DNA of 39,655 nt, taken from the IMG/VR virus record IMGVR_UViG_3300030107_000983, positions 1 to 39,655 of that record, one strand, 5' to 3'. The notes below the pieces were generated by a model. It was not told the DNA's origin. It searched no databases and saw only the letters and a program-made list of their open reading frames with translations. This DNA is from a virus. Position numbers and translations under genes: made by a program. This document shows, one piece after another, positions 34,037 to 39,655 of the stretch. The stretch's first letter is position 1; the number at the start of each line of letters is the position of its first letter.

Positions 34037-34065
34037 TTGACAGAGCTTGACAGGTATGCTACAAT
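34037..34065 (+). promoter_or_regulatory. Host-type sigma70 (early) promoter before the uvsY-uvsW genes
   Basis: TTGACA at 34037-34042, a 17-base spacer, then TACAAT at 34060-34065. A second TTGACA lies at 34047-34052 within the spacer. It is the first sigma70-like promoter in the window and begins directly after the small gp3-linked gene, separating late virion genes from recombination genes. Confidence 0.8.
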
Positions 34066-34104
34066 ACACTCCAGTGATACTGCATTCAACATGGGAGGAA
34101 GGTC

Positions 34105-34362
34105 TTGGAATACGATGATTCTAATTGGAGAGAGGAGTACAAGGGGTACACCTCTAGCAAATATGAGTTAGACCTGCTTGAGAATGGTCCCAAGAGTCTT
34201 GCTCAATCATGGATGATGGGTGCTTTGCACAACAAGTGGAAGAAGATGAAAGGATATAAAGATCCAGAACCACCCGATTGCCAAAGCAGTCTAGGCGAAT
34301 TTTTTAAGAAACAAGATAATTATGAATCTGGAAAATCTACAGGAACTGTGGAAGAAGGATAG
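34105..34362 (+). CDS. Small hypothetical protein with TTG start, upstream of uvsY
   Basis: An 85-residue protein (EYDDSNWREEYKGYTSSKYE, LDLLENGPKSLAQSWMMGAL) of a type seen in T4-like cyanophages; function unknown. The only plausible start is TTG 34105: the strong Shine-Dalgarno GGAGG at 34094-34098 lies six bases upstream and an in-frame stop occurs at 34075-34077, with no ATG between. It is the first gene downstream of the sigma70 promoter and overlaps uvsY by 41 bases. Confidence 0.78.
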   Translation: MEYDDSNWREEYKGYTSSKYELDLLENGPKSLAQSWMMGALHNKWKKMKGYKDPEPPDCQSSLGEFFKKQDNYESGKSTGTVEEG

Positions 34363-34750
34363 TGAAATAGACACCGACAAATACGGTGAAGAGTCTATTA
34401 GAATTCCACAACTGCATCAACGATACATGGAGTTTTTTAATACCTTTTCTCTCATGAAGAAAGAGAGAGAAGGTGAGATGCGTGGAATGGTAAGACAGAA
34501 ATGGATATATTATAAAGGTAAAGCACCAGCAAAGATATACAAAGACACTCCTTTTGATTTTAAATTAACGACTAAGGAGGAGATTAACATGTTCATTGAG
34601 TCAGATGAGGAAGTTAGAAAACTTCAGTATAAGATAGACTACATAGAACAAGTAATCTTCTTTCTTGATGGTGTTTTGCGACAGATAAATGGTCGTAACT
34701 TTCAGATTAAAAATGCTATTGAGTGGGAGCGTTTTCAGACTGGTATGTAA
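34322..34750 (+). CDS. uvsY: Recombination mediator UvsY
   Basis: A 142-residue homologue of T4 UvsY (137 residues), which loads the UvsX recombinase on single-stranded DNA coated with gp32. The N-terminal MNLENLQELWKKDSEIDTDK corresponds to T4 MRLEDLQEELKKDVFIDSTK. The C-terminal end YIEQVIFFLDGVLRQINGRN followed by FQIKNAIEWERFQTG corresponds to T4 LDFCSGALDAIKSRGFAIKHIQDMRAFEAG. It starts 41 bases inside the previous gene and is followed with a one-base overlap by a 2OG oxygenase, with uvsW next; in T4 uvsY and uvsW are close to each other as well. Confidence 0.93.
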   Translation: MNLENLQELWKKDSEIDTDKYGEESIRIPQLHQRYMEFFNTFSLMKKEREGEMRGMVRQKWIYYKGKAPAKIYKDTPFDFKLTTKEEINMFIESDEEVRKLQYKIDYIEQVIFFLDGVLRQINGRNFQIKNAIEWERFQTGM

Positions 34751-35298
34751 TGAAGTATGGTGATCCTTATAGAGTAGTTCAATTTTCAGAACAATCAATG
34801 GCAGTTGTTAAGACTGCTATTGCAAGCACTGATTTAAAATGGAACGAAGGTGAATTAGAACAATCAAAAAACCCTGCAAGGAAGTCACAAGTAGCATGGA
34901 TTAAAAATCCTGGATTGTATTCAATGTTGTTGAGAATGTGTCAACAAATGAATATTGCATCTGGGTGGCATTTAAATATAACTGGTCTTGAACCAGTTCA
35001 ATTTGGTGCGTACACAACAAGTGACCATTATAACTGGCATGTAGATCAACATAAGACACCTAATAAAGGGATAGTTAGAAAGATTAGTATGTCATTAGCA
35101 TTAAATGATGACTACCGAGGAGGGGAGTTTGATTTGGAGATATATAAACCAGATACTGATCCTCGGTACATTACCGTCCCATTACCAAAAGGATCTGCAG
35201 TATTTTTCCAAGGTGATCAATGGCATAGAGTCAGACCTGTATCATCTGGAATGAGAAAATCGCTGGTAGCTTGGTTTTATGGACCTCCTTATACGTAA
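34750..35298 (+). CDS. 2-oxoglutarate/Fe(II)-dependent oxygenase (PKHD type)
   Basis: A 182-residue 2OG-Fe(II) oxygenase. The iron-binding triad is visible: His97 and Asp99 in YNWHVDQH and His159 in GDQWHRVRPV; Arg169 in GMRKSLVAWFYGPP is the likely 2OG-binding residue. RKISMSLALNDDYRGGEFDL is the typical core of PKHD-type hydroxylases. I chose ATG 34750, which overlaps the uvsY stop by one base (TAATG); a GTG at 34723 would add nine residues and overlap uvsY further. Substrate unknown: the neighbourhood (uvsY, uvsW) makes a nucleic-acid or protein substrate equally possible. Such enzymes are frequent in T4-like cyanophages. Confidence 0.9.
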   Translation: MKYGDPYRVVQFSEQSMAVVKTAIASTDLKWNEGELEQSKNPARKSQVAWIKNPGLYSMLLRMCQQMNIASGWHLNITGLEPVQFGAYTTSDHYNWHVDQHKTPNKGIVRKISMSLALNDDYRGGEFDLEIYKPDTDPRYITVPLPKGSAVFFQGDQWHRVRPVSSGMRKSLVAWFYGPPYT

Positions 35299-36733
35299 GA
35301 AGAATGAAGTATATTTGAAAGTTGAGGCAGAGACTCATCTTCATAGAGAAGCATCAGAATATTTCACCTTTGAAGTAGACTCTGCAAAATACATGCAGAA
35401 GACTAGAAGGTATAAAGGATGGGATGGTAAAGTTAGATTATATTCTCCTGCTACTGGAGAAATTTATGTTGGTCTGATTTCTTATCTTACTGACTGGGCG
35501 GAGCAACGGGGTTACTCATGGGAAGTGGAGGAGTCGGAAGTTTTTGGAAATCCTGTAGAGGAGAATCAGTTAATAACTCCTGAAGCGGTTGTGGGATTTG
35601 TGAAGGCATTGGGTCTTCCTTTACAGGTTCGTGACTACCAATATTCAGCAATATACGAAGCCCTACGATACAACAGACGGCTCCTATTGTCCCCAACTGC
35701 CAGCGGGAAATCCTTAATGATTTATTCATTGGTTCGTTTTCATGTAAATGTCAAAAGAAATGTTCTAATAGTAGTCCCTACAACGACTCTTGTAGAACAG
35801 ATGTATAAAGATTTTGCAGACTATGGATGGAATGTATCCAATCATTGTCATAAAATTTATGCGGGTGAAGATAAGTGGACAGATCATGATGTCATAATTT
35901 CCACTTGGCAATCTATTTACAAGCAACCACGTAAATGGTTTAATAGATTTAGTGTAGTAATTGGTGATGAGGCTCATCTTTTCAAATCCAAATCACTTAC
36001 TACTCTCATGTCTAAATTGCATGGATGTAAATATCGTATTGGATTTACTGGAACACTAGATGGTGCTAACGTCAATCAACTTGTACTTGAAGGTGTCTTT
36101 GGTAGATGCTCTCAAGTAACTAGAACTAATAAGTTAATGCAACAAGGATATGTTGCTCAGTTGAAAGTAAAGATTATTGTGCTTAAGCATAAGGAGCAAT
36201 TATTTGAAGGTTATCAGAATGAGATAGAGTATCTCGTTGAGCATGAACCTAGAAATAAATTTATCCGCAACTTAGCATGTGACCTAGAAGGAAACACATT
36301 AGTCCTCTTCAACTATGTAGAGAAGCACGGAGTCCCCTTATATGAGTTGATAAATAGTTACACAGATCGCCCTGTGTTCTTTGTTCACGGAGGCGTTGAT
36401 ACCGAGGATAGGGAACTTGTCCGAGCAATTACTGAGGAAAAAGACAATGCAATTATCGTTGCGTCCTATGGGACTTTTAGTACTGGCATTAATATTAAGC
36501 GGTTGCATTCCGTCATTTTCGCCTCCCCAAGTAAATCCAGAATCAGAAATCTCCAGTCCATCGGTAGAGTCCTTAGAAAAGGAAGAGATAAAGTAAAGGC
36601 AACTCTTTATGATATCGCAGATGATATCTCTACTGATCAAGGTAATAACTATACGTTAAACCATTTAAAAGCAAGAGTAAAAATTTACAACGAAGAAAAA
36701 TTTGATTATGAGTTTATAGATGTCAAAATCTAA
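35279..36733 (+). CDS. uvsW: UvsW recombination helicase
   Basis: A 484-residue superfamily 2 helicase homologous to T4 UvsW, which drives branch migration, unwinds R-loops and helps shift from origin- to recombination-dependent replication. The N-terminal domain has YFTFEVDSAKY and YKGWDGKVRLY as in T4. Helicase motifs follow: Walker A SPTASGKS (about 138-145), VVPTTTLVEQM (Ia), GDEAH (about 229-233), FTGTLDG (III), then VASYGTFSTGINIKRLHSVI and QSIGRVLRKGRD (V and VI). It starts 20 bases inside the oxygenase gene and overlaps the next gene by 14 bases. Confidence 0.96.
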   Translation: MDLLIRKKNEVYLKVEAETHLHREASEYFTFEVDSAKYMQKTRRYKGWDGKVRLYSPATGEIYVGLISYLTDWAEQRGYSWEVEESEVFGNPVEENQLITPEAVVGFVKALGLPLQVRDYQYSAIYEALRYNRRLLLSPTASGKSLMIYSLVRFHVNVKRNVLIVVPTTTLVEQMYKDFADYGWNVSNHCHKIYAGEDKWTDHDVIISTWQSIYKQPRKWFNRFSVVIGDEAHLFKSKSLTTLMSKLHGCKYRIGFTGTLDGANVNQLVLEGVFGRCSQVTRTNKLMQQGYVAQLKVKIIVLKHKEQLFEGYQNEIEYLVEHEPRNKFIRNLACDLEGNTLVLFNYVEKHGVPLYELINSYTDRPVFFVHGGVDTEDRELVRAITEEKDNAIIVASYGTFSTGINIKRLHSVIFASPSKSRIRNLQSIGRVLRKGRDKVKATLYDIADDISTDQGNNYTLNHLKARVKIYNEEKFDYEFIDVKI

Positions 36734-37181
36734 ACCTATGGCAATTAACTACGCAAAACACGACGAAGAATTCTATGGAGTTTTCAAACTTCTCAGCGGA
36801 GAAGAGGTGTTGGGTAAAGCTGTATTAACTGATGATCATGGTGAGACTTTAGTATTCCTACAAGATCCCGTCTGCGTTCATATCGTAGAGAAAAAAATCG
36901 ATGAAACAAAGATGGCACGAGGGATTGGGTTTGCTAAATGGCAACAATTATCCGACGAAGACTTTTATATTGTAAGAGAGAAAGATATTATTACAGTCTC
37001 CTCTATGAGTAAAGATATTATTTTCATGTACGAAACTTATATTCATGGCGAGGACGGCACCGAAGAAAAGAAAATCAGAATGAAGACTGACCTAGATGCC
37101 TCTATGGGTTACATAGGAAAAATTGATGAAGCCCGTGCGTTATTTGAACGTCTATTTAAAGAGCCTAATGGATCCCCTTGA
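36720..37181 (+). CDS. LSm/SH3-like small protein of unknown function
   Basis: A 153-residue protein. Residues about 18-70 (YGVFKLLSGEEVLGKAVLTD, then ETLVFLQDPVCVHIVEKK) have the strand pattern of Sm-like barrels: a strand ending in G-E-E-V-x-G, followed by a long strand with a D-P turn. This is seen in small phage proteins, but I cannot show RNA binding. The C-terminus is charged with a predicted helix (DEARALFERLF). An alternative start is Met7 at 36738. It overlaps uvsW by 14 bases and precedes the promoter region of gp55. Confidence 0.75.
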   Translation: MSKSKPMAINYAKHDEEFYGVFKLLSGEEVLGKAVLTDDHGETLVFLQDPVCVHIVEKKIDETKMARGIGFAKWQQLSDEDFYIVREKDIITVSSMSKDIIFMYETYIHGEDGTEEKKIRMKTDLDASMGYIGKIDEARALFERLFKEPNGSP

Positions 37182-37208
37182 ACCCTTACACGGTTAGTGT
37201 ACAGGAAA

Positions 37209-37224
37209 TTGACAATCTTGTCAA
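37209..37224 (+). promoter_or_regulatory. Perfect inverted repeat over the gp55 -35 element
   Basis: TTGACAA-TC-TTGTCAA. It includes the entire -35 box, the usual position of a repressor operator. No binding protein is identifiable here; it could also be a coincidence built on the -35 sequence. Confidence 0.5.
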
Positions 37225-37237
37225 CCCCTGCTATAAT
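37209..37237 (+). promoter_or_regulatory. Consensus sigma70 promoter for gp55
   Basis: TTGACA (37209-37214), 17-base spacer, TATAAT (37232-37237): a full consensus match. The ATG of gp55 is 24 bases after the -10, giving a very short leader without a clear Shine-Dalgarno. It would give host-polymerase transcription of the late sigma factor before late promoters are active. Confidence 0.9.
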
Positions 37238-37260
37238 TAAAGCAATATTGATTAAGCAAT

Positions 37261-37731
37261 ATGAAGGCCGCATCTAAGAAGAAACAACATTATGTAGATA
37301 ACCAAGAATTCCTTGCTGCTATTATCAAGTATAAGGAAAAGGTTGCTGCAGCAGAGATTCAGGGTCTCCCTAAACCTCGTGTCAACAATTATATCGGAGG
37401 ATGCTTTCTAAAGATTGCTACTCACTTGTCGTACAGACCGAACTTCATCAACTACATGTATAAGGATGATATGGTTTGTGACGGTATAGAAAATTGTATA
37501 CAGTATATTGATAATTTTGATCCAGCAAAAAGTAGAAATCCTTTTGCATACTTTACACAGATAGTCTATTATGCATTCCTACGTCGTATAGCGAAAGAGA
37601 AACGACAGATGGATATCAAGGATAAAATTTTAGAGAAGTCGGGATACGATCATGTATTCTCGGTTGACGGTGATTCATCTTCCGATTACAATCAGATTAA
37701 AAATCGTGTTGAGATGAATACTAAGAGATGA
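37261..37731 (+). CDS. gp55: Late-promoter sigma factor gp55
   Basis: A 156-residue homologue of T4 gp55 (185 residues), the small divergent sigma70-family factor that directs host RNA polymerase to TATAAATA late promoters. Recognisable are YIGGCFLKIATHLSYRPNFI, GIENCIQYIDNFDPAKSRNP and FAYFTQIVYYAFLRRIAKEK, which correspond to sigma region 2 with the -10-recognising helix. It has its own consensus sigma70 promoter and a possible operator, and overlaps the following small gene by ATGA. The TATAAATA boxes at 8928, 24107, 29758 and 32369 are its presumed targets. Confidence 0.95.
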   Translation: MKAASKKKQHYVDNQEFLAAIIKYKEKVAAAEIQGLPKPRVNNYIGGCFLKIATHLSYRPNFINYMYKDDMVCDGIENCIQYIDNFDPAKSRNPFAYFTQIVYYAFLRRIAKEKRQMDIKDKILEKSGYDHVFSVDGDSSSDYNQIKNRVEMNTKR

Positions 37732-37895
37732 AAATAACTCAAAAAATAATTGATGATCTCACTGTAGCACTAGCACACACAAAGAAAGATGGGACAGAAA
37801 ATTGGAAAGACGGAGATGAGATTGATGTGTGTCTTGCTGGTACATTCGCTGCTGATCGTTTTATTACTCTGATTAATCGCTCCAAAGATAAATGA
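37728..37895 (+). CDS. Small hypothetical protein (55 aa) between gp55 and gp47
   Basis: A short gene with ATGA overlaps at both ends: with the gp55 stop and with the gp47 start. It encodes KITQKIIDDLTVALAHTKKD, then GTENWKDGDEIDVCLAGTFA, and about 15 more residues. Mixed helical and acidic character, no membrane segment. Function unknown; the double overlap strongly supports translation. Confidence 0.7.
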   Translation: MKITQKIIDDLTVALAHTKKDGTENWKDGDEIDVCLAGTFAADRFITLINRSKDK

Positions 37896-38926
37896 AGGTC
37901 TTACTGATAACAGACCAGCATTTCGGTGTGCGAAATGATAATCTCCATTTCTTAGATCACTATAGAAAGTTCTATGGAGAACTTGTAATACCATTTCTTA
38001 AAGCATCTAAGATAGATACTATACTATGTCTTGGTGATACATTTGATAGACGTAAGTATGTCAACTTTAATTCATTAGATGCTGCAAAGGAAATGTGGTT
38101 TGATCCTATTAAGGATCTGGGATGTCACATGACAATGCTTATAGGTAACCATGACATATACTATAAGAATACATTAAGAATAAATGCACCCAACGAATTA
38201 TTGGGAGAGTACGACAACATTGATATCCTCGATAAACCTGTTACCCGTAACGTTGGTGGTCTTGATATTCTTTTTCTCCCTTGGATATGTGATGAAAACT
38301 ATGACAGAACCTTACGAAGCGTCACAGAAAGTACTGCTCCTGTCTGTATGGGCCATCTTGAGCTTAACGGCTTTGAGGCTCATCCTGGTCATGTAATGGA
38401 AAACGGCATGGAAGTAACCATGTTTAAAAAATTTAAGAAAGTCTTCAGTGGACACTACCACATGAAGTCTAAGCGTGATAATATATCATACTTAGGAAAC
38501 CCCTACCAACTTTATTGGAATGATTACGGCACTAAAAGAGGTTTTCATGTCTTTGACACAGAGACTCTACGAACTACTTTCTATAGAAATCCCTTTGACA
38601 CTTTTCATAAGTTGTATTATAATGGTGGAGTTGTACCACCGTCTGAAGATGAAATTAAAGGAACCTTCGTCAAACTCATCGTAGAAGACAAAGGTGATTA
38701 TGCCAAATTTGATTATGCTGTTCACAAATTACAAGCTGCTGGTTTAGCAGACCTCAAAATCATTGAGGACTTAAGTGTTAAACTAGATGCTGGTGATATG
38801 GTCGTAGAGACCGAAGACACCATGACCCTTTTGGATAACTACATAGATGATATAGATATAAAAGTTAACAAAGATAATGTTAAAAATGTGATGAGATCTC
38901 TTTATATGGAGGCATCCGAACTATAA
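37892..38926 (+). CDS. gp47: Recombination endonuclease subunit gp47 (Mre11/SbcD-like)
   Basis: A 344-residue calcineurin-type metallophosphoesterase, the T4 gp47 homologue (339 residues) and Mre11/SbcD partner of gp46. Phosphoesterase motifs are in order: ITDQHFG (Asp8, His10), CLGDTFDRR (Asp49, Asp52), GNHD (85-88), GHLE and SGHYH. The gp46/gp47 complex resects DNA ends for recombination-dependent replication and host DNA breakdown. It overlaps its upstream neighbour by ATGA and its downstream neighbour by one base (TAATG). Confidence 0.95.
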   Translation: MKVLLITDQHFGVRNDNLHFLDHYRKFYGELVIPFLKASKIDTILCLGDTFDRRKYVNFNSLDAAKEMWFDPIKDLGCHMTMLIGNHDIYYKNTLRINAPNELLGEYDNIDILDKPVTRNVGGLDILFLPWICDENYDRTLRSVTESTAPVCMGHLELNGFEAHPGHVMENGMEVTMFKKFKKVFSGHYHMKSKRDNISYLGNPYQLYWNDYGTKRGFHVFDTETLRTTFYRNPFDTFHKLYYNGGVVPPSEDEIKGTFVKLIVEDKGDYAKFDYAVHKLQAAGLADLKIIEDLSVKLDAGDMVVETEDTMTLLDNYIDDIDIKVNKDNVKNVMRSLYMEASEL

Positions 38927-39183
38927 TGTTCATTCTGACATTACAAAAAGGAGGAGGAGTTTACTCTGTAAAGTCTTCCGAAAAAAGAAGGACTGTGCAA
39001 TGTTTTGTTGACAGGGAAGATGCTGAAAGATATCAGGGTCTACTGGAAGCAAATGAGTACAAACACAAATTAAATATCATGGAAGTAGATGGTGATATCA
39101 TCGCTTTGAATTGCGATAATTATGGATACAACTATACTATAATTCAACCCGACGACTTTGTGATTCCACCCCATATAGAATGA
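38926..39183 (+). CDS. Small hypothetical protein between gp47 and gp46, resembling DUF3110
   Basis: An 85-residue protein (FILTLQKGGGVYSVKSSEKR, then VQCFVDREDAERYQGLLEAN). The pattern of a strand-loop-strand followed by V-x-F-x-D-R-E-D-A-E-R-Y-x-x-L-L-E-A resembles the small DUF3110 proteins of cyanobacteria; this is by pattern and not confirmed. Its position wedged between the two nuclease subunits with one-base and four-base overlaps suggests a role linked to the gp46/gp47 complex or simple coupling. T4 also has a small gene (47.1) near this place, but relatedness is not shown. Confidence 0.75.
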   Translation: MFILTLQKGGGVYSVKSSEKRRTVQCFVDREDAERYQGLLEANEYKHKLNIMEVDGDIIALNCDNYGYNYTIIQPDDFVIPPHIE

Positions 39184-39655
39184 TTACATTTGAAAGTATT
39201 AAGTGGAAAAATTTTCTTTCCACTGGTGACCAATGGACTGAAATAGGTTTTAGTGATTCCCCATCAACTTTGATAGTGGGAGCAAATGGCGCAGGGAAAT
39301 CTACTATGTTAGATGCCCTGTGCTTTGGTTTGTTCAACAAACCTTTTCGTAAGATATCAAAGTCCCAGTTAGTTAATAGTATTAATGAGAAAGGACTTAA
39401 AGTTGAAGTATGTTTTTCTATAGGATCAGATGAATACAGAGTTTTCAGAGGAGCAAAACCTAATATATTTGAGGTTTACAAGAACAATAAAATGGTTGAC
39501 CAGGATGCTGCAGCAAAAGACACGCAGAAATACTTGGAACAATCAATACTTAAACTCAACTACAAGAGTTTCACACAGGTCGTCATCCTTGGTTCATCCA
39601 CATTTGTCCCCTTCATGCAACTTACCGCACCTCACAGGCGAGAAGTTATTGAAGA
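39180..39655 (+). CDS. gp46: Recombination endonuclease subunit gp46 (Rad50/SbcC-like), 3' end cut
   Basis: The first 158 codons of gp46, the Rad50/SbcC-type ATPase partner of gp47. Visible are the N-terminal FESIKWKNFLSTGDQWTEI, Walker A GANGAGKST (residues 34-42) followed by MLDALCFGLFNKPFR, and the Q-loop region around NYKSFTQVVILGSSTFVPFM. The coiled-coil and C-terminal ATPase half lie beyond the window. The start overlaps the preceding stop by four bases. Confidence 0.95.
   Translation, partial: MITFESIKWKNFLSTGDQWTEIGFSDSPSTLIVGANGAGKSTMLDALCFGLFNKPFRKISKSQLVNSINEKGLKVEVCFSIGSDEYRVFRGAKPNIFEVYKNNKMVDQDAAAKDTQKYLEQSILKLNYKSFTQVVILGSSTFVPFMQLTAPHRREVIE

Noticed and set aside
34723-34749. 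GTG start for the 2OG oxygenase
   Set aside because: ATG 34750 overlaps the uvsY stop by one base, the common coupling form in this genome; GTG has no clear ribosome-binding site.
37187-37201. Hairpin TACAC-GGTTA-GTGTA as terminator before gp55
   Set aside because: The stem is short and AT-containing, and no T tract follows.
1-39655. CRISPR array, insertion sequence, homing endonuclease, intron or intein
   Set aside because: No regularly spaced direct repeats, transposase, terminal inverted repeats or HNH/GIY-YIG motifs were seen, and gp17, gp20, gp23, uvsW and gp46/47 read through without interruption.

Overview
The window is a nearly contiguous piece of the virion-structure and recombination region of a T4-like (contractile-tailed) cyanophage, read entirely on the + strand. 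The assignment rests on recognisable T4 homologues in T4-like cyanophage order: baseplate wedge gp8, neck/tail completion gp13-gp14-gp15, terminase gp16/gp17, sheath gp18, tube gp19, portal gp20, prohead core gp67-like, protease gp21, scaffold gp22, capsid gp23, terminator gp3, UvsY, UvsW, late sigma gp55, gp47 and gp46. A plastocyanin gene (petE) with all four copper ligands points to a marine Synechococcus or Prochlorococcus host. TATAAATA late-promoter boxes, strong hairpin terminators after the 8407-8894 gene pair, gp18 and gp23, and many ATGA or TAATG gene overlaps are also T4-like.

Layout. 1-8894: the 3' part of gp8, a giant DUF4815-type structural protein and two small coiled-coil genes, ended by a terminator. 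8928-20396: late promoter, a 2328-residue repeat-rich fibre protein, gp13, gp14, gp15, gp16, a probable structural protein and a very basic protein. 20416-22436: an insertion-prone strip of small genes between gp16 and gp17 holding petE, a staphylococcal-nuclease-like enzyme overprinted by another ORF, and a coiled-coil membrane protein. 22433-32315: gp17, gp18, gp19, gp20, gp67-like, gp21, gp22, gp23. 32369-33289: a late promoter, a stand-alone class II aminoacyl-tRNA-synthetase-like core and a tRNA gene. 33342-34036: gp3 and a small membrane protein. 34037-39655: a stretch entered by host-type sigma70 promoters, with recombination and late-transcription genes (uvsY, a 2OG-Fe(II) oxygenase, uvsW, an LSm-like protein, gp55, gp47, a small protein, gp46 cut by the window end).

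The most striking part is 32369-33289. The synthetase-like protein resembles Asn/Asp-tRNA synthetase catalytic cores but has no anticodon-binding domain. Immediately downstream is a tRNA with a Leu-like long-variable-arm body but an Asn anticodon (GUU), U1-A72 and G73. A terminator-shaped hairpin with eight T lies inside the first 22 codons of the synthetase gene, and a second hairpin straddles its stop codon. This could be a phage-specific synthetase-tRNA pair under attenuation-like control; that is inference, not proof.

The second theme is modular virion evolution. Short beta-rich cassettes (F-x-x-G-E-x-x-T-G type, GSGY type and DGTTAAxHA type) recur in gp8, the DUF4815 protein, gp14, gp15, gp18 and the fibre, as if exchanged among virion proteins.
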